A stretch of 6,521 nucleotides of DNA from Gammaproteobacteria bacterium (GTDB lineage: Bacteria > Pseudomonadota > Gammaproteobacteria > Ga0077536), in NCBI GenBank assembly GCA_003540955.1, contig DPMX01000372.1:9485-16005 (forward strand), written 5' to 3'. The translations under genes were made by a program, and so were the position numbers. The stretch's first letter is position 1. Each line of letters opens with the position of its first letter. Below the pieces are notes generated by a model, which searched no databases, was not told the DNA's origin, and saw nothing but the letters and a program-made list of their open reading frames with translations. Positions 1-6,267 of this stretch are shown in pieces.

Positions 1-1
1 G

Positions 2-355
2 GCCCTTGCCAAGCGCCTTGGAAACATCCAGTTCTATTCTGGGACCTACCGATTGTTTAAGCTGCCCCTACTCGAGCCTGCATGCGAGGATTATGGACAA
101 GCTGTAATCTACCGCGGGACGATCGAACATAACCGTCATCGATTTATACTAGACAAGCACCATATAATCGACCACGGGCGAACATTTCCGGTGTGTGGAA
201 ATACTTGGCGTATGCTACATGATACAAGGTTTTCTAAGCATTTCGAGTTTGTCGGCAACTGGGATAGACACCACGGCATCTTCGATGGGTGCGGCACAAA
301 CCTGCCGTTCACACTCCACGTAGACCCAGATATAGAGGTCGCTAACTGCTGTTAG
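2..355 (+). CDS. arsM: ArsM-like SAM-dependent methyltransferase, C-terminal fragment
   Basis: The gene runs in from the left edge; the reading frame is open from base 2 to a TAG at 353-355, giving 117 residues. The SAM-binding Rossmann part lies outside the window. What is visible matches the C-terminal region of extended ArsM-type methyltransferases as I remember them: FYSGTYRLFKLP, then LEPACEDYGQAVIYRGT, a His-rich LDKHH stretch, PVCGNTWRMLHDTRF and HGIFDGCG. ArsM uses S-adenosylmethionine to methylate trivalent arsenic in the cytoplasm. Five cysteines are present: one in LEPAC, one in PVC, one in GCG, and two as the last residues (ANCC); several could bind As(III). The internal TTG at base 53 is not a real start, because conserved sequence continues upstream of it. 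The next gene begins 23 bases downstream with no terminator between, so the two are probably co-transcribed. A related methyltransferase with another substrate cannot be excluded without the N-terminal half. Confidence 0.72.
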   Translation, partial: ALAKRLGNIQFYSGTYRLFKLPLLEPACEDYGQAVIYRGTIEHNRHRFILDKHHIIDHGRTFPVCGNTWRMLHDTRFSKHFEFVGNWDRHHGIFDGCGTNLPFTLHVDPDIEVANCC

Positions 356-378
356 CAAATACCGGGCCTAAGTTAATA

Positions 379-2523
379 ATGACTTCCTATCGGATCGCGC
401 TCGTCGCTATCGCTGCGATTGTTATAGCAGCGTTTTTCCATTTAGATTTAGCAGCATACCTCGAACTCGACTACCTCAAAGGAAAACAATCAGAGCTAGC
501 GGGGCATGTCGCTGCCAGGCCGTTACGTTGCGCCGCAATCTATTTTTTTATATACATCGCGGTTGCAACATTGTCATTGCCTGGCGCTGCAATTCTGACA
601 ATCGGCGGCGGAGCTATCTTCGGTTTATTTTGGGGCACTATTTTAGTTTCACTTGCAAGCACAATCGGGGCCACCTTCGCATTTTTAACATCCCGATATC
701 TATTCCAGGACATCGTAAGCCAACGATTTCGAGCCCGATTAGCGATAATCAATAAAGGGGTCAATGAGGACGGGCCATTATATCTTTTTATGCTTAGGCT
801 GTTTCCAATATTCCCGTTTTTCGTGATCAACCTGGTCATGGGTCTAACGTCTTTAAAAACACTGACATTCCTGGTGGTCAGCCAATTGGGCATGTTCCCC
901 GCAACACTTGTCTTCGTCAACGCCGGCACCCAAATCGCAAAAATTGAAACAACCGCTGCCATATTATCCCCGATACTGATTGTTTCATTCATTGCGCTTG
1001 GATTATTTCCGTTCGTTGCGAAAAAAACCGCCGTCCATGTTAATCGGAAACGAAAGTTGTGGCGCTTCGAAAAACCAACCGGTTTCGATCGAAATTTAAT
1101 CGTGATCGGTGGGGGTGCAGCCGGCTTAGTCTGCTCATATCTGGCCAGCGCAACAAATGCCAAAGTTACTCTTATTGAGAAACATCTAATGGGCGGCGAT
1201 TGCCTCAATACTGGCTGCGTTCCATCTAAGGCTTTGCTCCGCAGCGCTAAGTTCGTGCAGCAGACACGGAACAGCCAGCGATACGGGATCGCAGAGGCTG
1301 ACGTACAATTCGAATTTCTTGATGTCATGAAACGAGTCCAACGCATAGTTACGAGGATCGCCCCACAAGACTCGGTAGAACGCTACTCACAATTAGGCGT
1401 CGAATGTATCAAAGGTGAAGCAAGAATTCTCAGTCCATATCGCGTTCAGATTGGTGAACTCGAATTGACGACACGAAGCATTATTATTGCTGCAGGCGCG
1501 AGCCCCTTCGTGCCACCCATTCCTGGTCTCAACAAAATCACTTTCTTCACTTCTGATAATTTGTGGGAGCTGCGCCAACTACCAACAAGACTACTCGTAT
1601 TGGGTGGTGGGCCAATCGGTTGCGAAATCAGCCAAGCCTTCGCACGTCTTGGTAGTATCGTTACTCAAATAGAAATGGATCCACGCTTACTGACCCGCGA
1701 GGACAATGTCGTGTCGTCAGCTGTATTGTCAGCACTTTTGAGTGACGGAGTTGACGTTAAGCTAGGCTACCGCGCGACCGAGTTTCGTAACAATAGAGTA
1801 GACAAGACCGTCGTCTGTGAGTCCCTCGATGATAAACAAAATAAATTTGAGATTCATTTCGACGAGGTCATCATCGCGACCGGGCGGCGTGCCAATATTG
1901 AAGGCTATGGACTCAAAGAACTTGGGTTGTCACTAAACGAGGATGGCACGATCGCTACCGACTGCTATCTCGCGACCGAAATACCGAACATATACGCCTG
2001 CGGCGATGTGGCGGGCCCATATCAATACACACATACCGCGTCCCATCAGGCATGGTACGCCACGCTTAACAGCCTGTTCGGAGGATTGAAGCGCTTCGCA
2101 GTCGACTATCGCCATATCCCTTGGTGTACCTTCACCGACCCTGAAGTCGCAAGAGTGGGTTTAAATGAGGCAGACGCGCGCGATCAGGGTGTAGCCTACG
2201 AGCTCACAACCTTCGATCTGGGAGAGCTAGACCGAGCACTAACGGACGAAGTTGCCGTAGGCATTGTGCGCGTACTCACCGTGCCTGGGAAGGACAAGAT
2301 CCTTGGGGTCACTATCATCAGCGAGCATGCCGGCGACTTAATTGCCGAATTTGTACTCGCAATGAAACATGATCTTGGATTAAGAAAAATACTGAGCACC
2401 ACGCACATCTACCCGACACTTGCGGAGGCGAACAAATATACAGCTGGAGCATGGCGACGCGAACATACACCCATGTGGTTGGTAAAGCTTGCTACGTTGT
2501 ACAACCGCGGCAGAGTATATTAG
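379..2523 (+). CDS. Bifunctional TVP38/TMEM64 (VTT) membrane protein fused to FAD-dependent pyridine nucleotide-disulfide oxidoreductase
   Basis: The protein has 714 residues. Residues 1-215 form a VTT/DedA-type membrane domain: a first hydrophobic segment at about 5-22, a reentrant-like region with GGGAIFGLFWG (76-86), the family motif LRLFPIFPFFVIN (139-151), and a last helix near 195-214. A basic linker (KKTAVHVNRKRK, 215-226) probably marks the cytoplasmic face. From about 237 there is a complete class I flavoprotein disulfide oxidoreductase: FAD-binding GGGAAG (244-249), redox-active Cys275-x4-Cys280 in GGDCLNTGCVPSK, nicotinamide-nucleotide motif GGGPIGCE (409-416) followed by Glu432, which hints at NADH, second FAD motif YACGDV (539-544), and a dimerisation domain with HIYPTLAE (676-683). 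The residue just before PT, usually the active-site His, is Tyr678. The vicinal Cys pair at the C-terminus of mercuric reductase is absent, so it is not a classical MerA. This fusion is a known architecture; its substrate is unknown. Next to an arsM-like gene, a redox role in arsenic or thiol metabolism at the inner membrane is plausible. The ATG at 379 has only a weak ribosome binding site. Confidence 0.9.
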   Translation: MTSYRIALVAIAAIVIAAFFHLDLAAYLELDYLKGKQSELAGHVAARPLRCAAIYFFIYIAVATLSLPGAAILTIGGGAIFGLFWGTILVSLASTIGATFAFLTSRYLFQDIVSQRFRARLAIINKGVNEDGPLYLFMLRLFPIFPFFVINLVMGLTSLKTLTFLVVSQLGMFPATLVFVNAGTQIAKIETTAAILSPILIVSFIALGLFPFVAKKTAVHVNRKRKLWRFEKPTGFDRNLIVIGGGAAGLVCSYLASATNAKVTLIEKHLMGGDCLNTGCVPSKALLRSAKFVQQTRNSQRYGIAEADVQFEFLDVMKRVQRIVTRIAPQDSVERYSQLGVECIKGEARILSPYRVQIGELELTTRSIIIAAGASPFVPPIPGLNKITFFTSDNLWELRQLPTRLLVLGGGPIGCEISQAFARLGSIVTQIEMDPRLLTREDNVVSSAVLSALLSDGVDVKLGYRATEFRNNRVDKTVVCESLDDKQNKFEIHFDEVIIATGRRANIEGYGLKELGLSLNEDGTIATDCYLATEIPNIYACGDVAGPYQYTHTASHQAWYATLNSLFGGLKRFAVDYRHIPWCTFTDPEVARVGLNEADARDQGVAYELTTFDLGELDRALTDEVAVGIVRVLTVPGKDKILGVTIISEHAGDLIAEFVLAMKHDLGLRKILSTTHIYPTLAEANKYTAGAWRREHTPMWLVKLATLYNRGRVY

Positions 2524-2549
2524 TAAGTGGCCATGCCATATCGCTAACA

Positions 2550-2567
2550 CCGTGGTATTTACCAGGG
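2550..2567 (+). repeat. Small hairpin in the gap before apt
   Basis: An inverted repeat lies 26 bases after the stop of the fusion gene: CC, G, TGGT, loop ATTT, ACCA, G, GG. This gives a 4-bp stem and a 2-bp stem separated by a G-G mismatch. No T-run follows, so it is not a convincing intrinsic terminator. It might be a 3' end stabiliser or chance. The rest of the 178-base gap (2524-2701) shows no promoter that I can defend and no small gene. Confidence 0.3.
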
Positions 2568-2701
2568 AGTACTGAGAACCACCAACCCCTAGCGCCTGGA
2601 TGTTGTGTCTTTAATCGCGTTATTCTGATAGATAAGTCAATATCCTGAATGTAAGACAGTTACCCTAAAATCCAGCATTTAGAATACCCCTGAGAACTGT
2701 A

Positions 2702-3217
2702 ATGCAACAAATCAAAACGCAAATTAGAGACATACCGGACTTCCCAGCTCCCGGGATAGTATTTAAAGATTTGACCCCCGTAATCAGAGACGCCAACTCT
2801 CTGCGTCGGATCACAAGAAAACTGGCCGAACCCTTTCAACAATCTAAGATCACTGCGGTCGCGGGAATGGAGGCTCGCGGCTTTATTTTCGGTGCCCTCG
2901 TGGCTCAAGAGCTGGGCGTCGGATTTGTACCTTTGCGTAAGCCTGGCAAATTACCGTCAGATACCCATAGTGTGGCCTACGAACTTGAGTATGGGAAAAC
3001 AATGCTCGAAATGCACACCGATGCGGTCACTGTAAAGGATCGAGTGTTATTGGTGGATGACGTACTAGCCACCGGTGGGACGGCTGCCGCTAGTTACGAG
3101 CTAGTAGGAAAAAGCAACGCCGAGATCGCCGGTTGTGCGTTTGTCATAGAATTAGACTTTTTAAATGGCAGGAAACAACTACCGCCGCAGAACGTCCATT
3201 CATTAATCCATTTTTGA
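2702..3217 (+). CDS. apt: Adenine phosphoribosyltransferase
   Basis: This 171-residue enzyme would convert adenine and PRPP to AMP and pyrophosphate in cytoplasmic purine salvage. The N-terminus IRDIPDFPAPGIVFKDLTP (8-26) is the standard opening of bacterial Apt. GMEARGFIFGALVA (55-68) and PLRKPGKLP (77-85) match the conserved core and the flexible loop. LEYGKTMLEMH (95-105) is the segment just before the nucleotide site. VLLVDDVLATGGT (115-127) is the type I phosphoribosyltransferase PRPP-binding motif with its paired aspartates. The C-terminus (FLNGRKQL, then SLIHF) is also typical. The length is normal to slightly short for the family, about 171-183 residues. The ATG at 2702 places the conserved N-terminus correctly; only a weak GAG-type ribosome binding site precedes it. 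The NRDE-family gene follows 82 bases later on the same strand. Confidence 0.96.
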   Translation: MQQIKTQIRDIPDFPAPGIVFKDLTPVIRDANSLRRITRKLAEPFQQSKITAVAGMEARGFIFGALVAQELGVGFVPLRKPGKLPSDTHSVAYELEYGKTMLEMHTDAVTVKDRVLLVDDVLATGGTAAASYELVGKSNAEIAGCAFVIELDFLNGRKQLPPQNVHSLIHF

Positions 3218-3299
3218 GGATGTAATCGACTGCACGTAATGAAAACAGACGACGTAGATACTGATATCGGGAAAGCCGTGGCCCCTATCGCCTAACCCT

Positions 3300-4073
3300 A
3301 TGTGCATTTTATTAACTGCACACGCGCAGCATAGTGACTACTGCCTAATAATTGCGGCAAATCGCGATGAGTTTTATACGCGACCGTCAGCAGCAGCGAA
3401 TTGGGACGATCAATCAGGGATACTAGGTGGCCGTGACTTAGAATGTGGTGGAACTTGGCTCGGTGTTAATCGATTCGGCGCATTTTCGGCGATTACGAAC
3501 ATACCTAAGCCCGCAGGTGTCGATGCACCACGATCACGCGGACTTATAGTCAGAGACTTTCTCAGTGGGAAAGCGTCGCCATCAATCTTTTTCAGCGAGC
3601 TTGCCAAACGAGCGCACTGTTACGCGGGGTTTAATGCCTTGGCGTGGAATGGCAATTCACTAATGTGGTATTCAAATCAGCTTAAATGCTCGCAAAAACT
3701 CCCTCCTGGGGTCTATGGGTTGAGCAACCATTTACTTGACACCCCCTGGCCAAAAGTTACTCGGATTAAAGCCGACTTCAAAACAGTAAACACTTTGACG
3801 GGAGCTGCGCTCGTTGACGCACTGTTCTCATCTTTAGCGAATGACCGTACCGAAGCGGAAACAGGGTCACCGGATAACGAACGTGCCGATAAAGATCTAC
3901 ATGATTTAACGCCGATTTTCATTGCCGGCGACAGTTACGGGACTCGCTGCTCGACAGTCATTTTAGTGAGCCACGCCGGGCGGTTGACTCTTATCGAGCG
4001 TCGATTTGGCCCTCGCAAGTTATTTTTGGGTGAGTCAAAGTTTGAATTTGAATTGAATCACGGACCAACATAG
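3300..4073 (+). CDS. NRDE family protein (TANGO2-like)
   Basis: The 257-residue protein belongs to the NRDE/TANGO2 family. It starts MCILLTAH, with the family's conserved Cys2, and has the diagnostic NRDE at 21-24 in AANRDEFYTRP. Next come GGRDLECGGTWLGV (43-56), FSAITNIPKP (62-71), SRGLIVRDFL (79-88), YGLSNHLLDTPWPKV (139-153) and YGTRCSTVIL (213-222). The family resembles Ntn-hydrolases in its N-terminal Cys and fold class. Its bacterial role is not settled: eukaryotic TANGO2 has been tied to heme or lipid handling, but no reaction should be assigned here. The MCI start fixes the ATG at 3300, yet the upstream bases (CGCCTAACCCT) hold no ribosome binding site, so expression may depend on translation of the upstream mRNA or be weak. 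There is no signal peptide, so it is probably cytoplasmic. The stop TAG (4071-4073) lies 33 bases before egtB in the same frame, which suggests co-transcription. Confidence 0.9.
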   Translation: MCILLTAHAQHSDYCLIIAANRDEFYTRPSAAANWDDQSGILGGRDLECGGTWLGVNRFGAFSAITNIPKPAGVDAPRSRGLIVRDFLSGKASPSIFFSELAKRAHCYAGFNALAWNGNSLMWYSNQLKCSQKLPPGVYGLSNHLLDTPWPKVTRIKADFKTVNTLTGAALVDALFSSLANDRTEAETGSPDNERADKDLHDLTPIFIAGDSYGTRCSTVILVSHAGRLTLIERRFGPRKLFLGESKFEFELNHGPT

Positions 4074-4092
4074 CATTGTCCTAGGAACAATC

Positions 4093-4096
4093 AGGA
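4093..4096 (+). promoter_or_regulatory. Ribosome binding site of egtB
   Basis: AGGA ends 10 bases before the TTG at 4107. Between the in-frame TAG at 4071 and this TTG there is no ATG, GTG or other TTG in frame, so this site and the TTG together define the egtB start. Confidence 0.6.
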
Positions 4097-4106
4097 TCCG
4101 GACAAA

Positions 4107-5369
4107 TTGAGCACTGTCATTGCCACCCCTGTAAACGATGTTGACCTCGTAGCCACCCGCTACGAAGCTATACGTGCCCAATCAATAGCGCTCGCACGTC
4201 GACTATCGGCAGAAGATTCCTGTGTCCAATCCATGGATGATGCTAGCCCCTCGAAGTGGCACCTTGCACATACAAGTTGGTTTTTTGAAACTTTTGTACT
4301 CGAGGTACACAATTCGAATTACTCACCTTTTGATCCGAACTACCGCGTTCTGTTTAACTCTTACTACAATTCCATTGGGGAGCAATACTCACGACCTCAC
4401 CGAGGACTTCTGACTCGACCAAGTCTTGAGGAAATCTACTCCTACCGTGATCATGTTGATTATCATATGTCTCTCTTTTTCGACCAAAAGCCAGACCGAG
4501 AGCTATGGGACACCATTGAGATCGGCTTGCACCACGAGCAACAGCACCAAGAGCTTCTACTCATGGACATCAAGCATTTGTTTTCGTGTAACCCGCTTAG
4601 CCCAGAGTATGTGGCACCTATCGCGAGATCAAACCAGGCCGCAAAAACCTTAACATTTTACGATTTCCCAGGGGGAAACGTTCAGGTCGGAGCAGATAGG
4701 GGAGCCTTTTCTTTTGACAATGAGCGACCCCGGCACCCTCAGATACTGCAAGAGTATGCGCTTGCCTCACGGCCCATCACGAACCTTGAGTTTCTCGAAT
4801 TCATACAAGATGGGGCATATAACAACCCACTACTGTGGCTCGCGGACGGCTGGGCTACGATCCGCAAATTTTCGTGGGAGGCACCAATGTATTGGCGCAA
4901 AATCGAGAATAAGTGGTTCGAATTCACCTTGACGGGTCTGCACGAATTAGTCTTGCACGCACCTGTGGTACACGTCAGCTATTACGAGGCGGATGCCTAT
5001 GCTCGGTGGGCAAACGCACGTCTCCCGACCGAAGCCGAATGGGAATCTGCTGCGGGCAACTCTTCAATGACTGGAAACTTTGTTGAAAACCTTTATCTGC
5101 AACCGCAACCGATCGACGATAAAAATTTACAACTCTCACAATTGTTTGGTGATGTGTGGGAATGGACAATGAGCCCATATACTCCCTACCCAGGGTACCA
5201 AGCGCCTATGGGTGCTATTGGTGAATACAACGGTAAATTTATGAGTGGCCAAATAGTCTTGCGGGGAGGATGTTGTGTAACGCCTGCCGATCACATTCGA
5301 AAGACTTACCGGAATTTCTTTTATCCGGCGAATCGGTGGCAATTTGGTGGGATACGACTTGCCCGTTAG
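4107..5369 (+). CDS. egtB: Ergothioneine biosynthesis protein EgtB (hercynine sulfoxide synthase)
   Basis: The 420-residue protein is a non-heme iron enzyme that uses O2 to join hercynine with a thiol donor (gamma-glutamylcysteine or cysteine), forming the sulfoxide precursor of ergothioneine in the cytoplasm. Residues 15-165 are a DinB-like four-helix domain. It carries WHLAHTSWFFETF (51-63) and HHEQQHQELLLMDIKH (142-157). By alignment from memory with mycobacterial EgtB, His55, His143 and His147 form the iron-binding triad. Residues 185-420 are a formylglycine-generating-enzyme/sulfatase-modifying-factor domain. Its landmarks are RPITNLEFLEFI (222-233), RLPTEAEWESAAG (305-317), FGDVWEWTMSPYTPYPGY (347-364), LRGGCCVTP (385-393) and YRNFFYPANRWQFGGIRLAR (401-420). 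Length is typical. Translation starts at TTG, preceded by AGGA. I cannot tell which thiol donor is used. EgtD, often encoded beside EgtB, is not in the window. The stop codon overlaps that of the convergent SDR gene. Confidence 0.95.
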   Translation: MSTVIATPVNDVDLVATRYEAIRAQSIALARRLSAEDSCVQSMDDASPSKWHLAHTSWFFETFVLEVHNSNYSPFDPNYRVLFNSYYNSIGEQYSRPHRGLLTRPSLEEIYSYRDHVDYHMSLFFDQKPDRELWDTIEIGLHHEQQHQELLLMDIKHLFSCNPLSPEYVAPIARSNQAAKTLTFYDFPGGNVQVGADRGAFSFDNERPRHPQILQEYALASRPITNLEFLEFIQDGAYNNPLLWLADGWATIRKFSWEAPMYWRKIENKWFEFTLTGLHELVLHAPVVHVSYYEADAYARWANARLPTEAEWESAAGNSSMTGNFVENLYLQPQPIDDKNLQLSQLFGDVWEWTMSPYTPYPGYQAPMGAIGEYNGKFMSGQIVLRGGCCVTPADHIRKTYRNFFYPANRWQFGGIRLAR

Positions 5370-6115
5370 CTCGAAAACCCGCCATTCACCTTCAATGTTT
5401 GACCCGTAACGAAAGAAGACTCATCACTAGCAAGATATACCGCGGCATGAGCGACATCTTCTGGGCGACCTAATCGACCCAGTGGGGTCTGTTCAATCAC
5501 TCTAGCGCGATACGCATCCTCCATTTCGGTTTCCACAAACGTTGTCTCAATCCATCCAGGCGCAATCTCATTGACCCGAATAGCCGGCGCTAATGACCTT
5601 GCCAATGATCGGGTATAGCCTGTTACTCCCGCTTTAGTCGCCGAAAACATCTCTGGATTTCGGCCTTTCATTCCGATCAAAGCAAGATCCCAGGATAGAT
5701 TGATGATTGCTCCTCCGCTAGAAATTACAGAACTTGCGGCCCGGCAGCATTGGATGGTGCCGCGCAAATCGACATCTATTAGCCGCGCAAGTTTATCTGC
5801 GTCGGATAGCGTGGCACCAGCACCGGTCAAGATATCCGCTCCAGCGATATTCGCCCAAATGTCGATACCCCCAAGCAAGGATTGCGCTTCACCGACCAGC
5901 TGTTCCACATCCCGCATATCTGCGACGTCCGCACCCACGGCCCACGCTTTTCCTCCGTCGGCAATGGTTTTCGCCACGAATTGAGCTGCGGTCGATTCGT
6001 TCCTGTAATAATGTGCGACAACTTTAGCACCCTCACGCACGAAGGCTGCTGCAATCGCCTGCCCGATACCGCCACTAGCACCGGTGACCACTGCTTTTCG
6101 CCCAGCGAGCCTCAT
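5366..6115 (-). CDS. SDR family oxidoreductase with altered catalytic residues
   Basis: This 249-residue protein has the classical short-chain dehydrogenase/reductase plan, closest in look to FabG-like members. It shows cofactor motif TGASGGIG (11-18), GADVAD (61-66), NIAG (89-92), INLS with Ser141, APGWIETTF (185-193), PLGRLGRPEDVA (211-222) and FVTGQTLKVNGGF (235-247). Two of four catalytic-tetrad positions differ: the usual Asn is Asp116 (in DVDLRGT) and the usual Tyr is Phe157 (in MFSATKAGV); Ser141 and Lys161 remain. It may therefore have modified chemistry, be a pseudoenzyme, or belong to a subfamily where this is normal. YYRNES after the second strand is compatible with NADPH binding, but I am not certain. 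The ATG at 6113-6115 is secure because an in-frame TAA lies two codons upstream; the ribosome binding site is weak (GAAGAA). It lies downstream of hisN on the same strand with a 152-base gap, and converges on egtB with a four-base overlap. Substrate unknown. Confidence 0.88.
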   Translation of the reverse strand: MRLAGRKAVVTGASGGIGQAIAAAFVREGAKVVAHYYRNESTAAQFVAKTIADGGKAWAVGADVADMRDVEQLVGEAQSLLGGIDIWANIAGADILTGAGATLSDADKLARLIDVDLRGTIQCCRAASSVISSGGAIINLSWDLALIGMKGRNPEMFSATKAGVTGYTRSLARSLAPAIRVNEIAPGWIETTFVETEMEDAYRARVIEQTPLGRLGRPEDVAHAAVYLASDESSFVTGQTLKVNGGFSS

Positions 6116-6177
6116 AGGTTATTCTTCAATTTGGCTCTCTTCACTAACACCAACCACAAAAACTACCGAAATTAACA

Positions 6178-6206
6178 CGGCCCTTACTAACTGCGTTGGT
6201 AGGCCG
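6178..6206 (-). repeat. Inverted repeat between hisN and the SDR gene, possible terminator
   Basis: A 29-base imperfect palindrome: outer arms CGGCC/GGCCG (5 bp), a two-base bulge, inner arms TACTAAC/GTTGGTA (7 positions, one G-T pair) and a three-base loop. On the minus strand it starts about 60 bases after the hisN stop and is followed by a moderately T-rich stretch (TGTTAATTTCGGTAGTTTTTG), so it could be an imperfect intrinsic terminator for hisN. The T-tract is not immediately adjacent, and the minus-strand RNA has an A-C mismatch in the stem, so the function is uncertain. The rest of the 152-base gap (6116-6267) shows no promoter I can support. Confidence 0.45.
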
Positions 6207-6267
6207 CGACCGAGTCACTGCCTTCGCCCCGCAAAATCAAATCTTTGAATGTCCATGTAAACTCCGA

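Noticed and set aside
540..1346. Long antisense ORF (268 codons, minus strand) opposite the VTT-flavoprotein fusion
   Set aside because: It lies fully opposite a gene with clear domain motifs, and its translation shows no recognisable domain. It is a shadow of the real frame.
1066..2523. Calling the flavoprotein a mercuric reductase (merA)
   Set aside because: The CxxxxC pair fits, but the C-terminal vicinal cysteines are absent, there is no N-terminal metal-binding GMTCxxC domain, and there is no mer operon context.
2601..2660. Possible sigma-70 promoter upstream of apt (TTGTGT, 17-base spacer, TGATAG, or TATCCT further on)
   Set aside because: The -35 and -10 matches are poor in every pairing I tried, so I did not annotate a promoter.
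3239..3295. 18-codon ORF (MKTDDVDTDIGKAVAPIA) as a gene
   Set aside because: Very short, no ribosome binding site and no known family. I mention it only as a possible leader for the NRDE gene.
5700..6175. Plus-strand ORFs of 94-97 codons across the SDR gene
   Set aside because: They overlap the well-supported minus-strand SDR gene and have unlikely composition with no motif.
6215..6256. 13-codon minus-strand ORF (MDIQRFDFAGRRQ) after hisN, with a slight likeness to an SDR N-terminus
   Set aside because: Too short to judge, stops at once, has no cofactor motif after it, and the real SDR start is secure at 6115.
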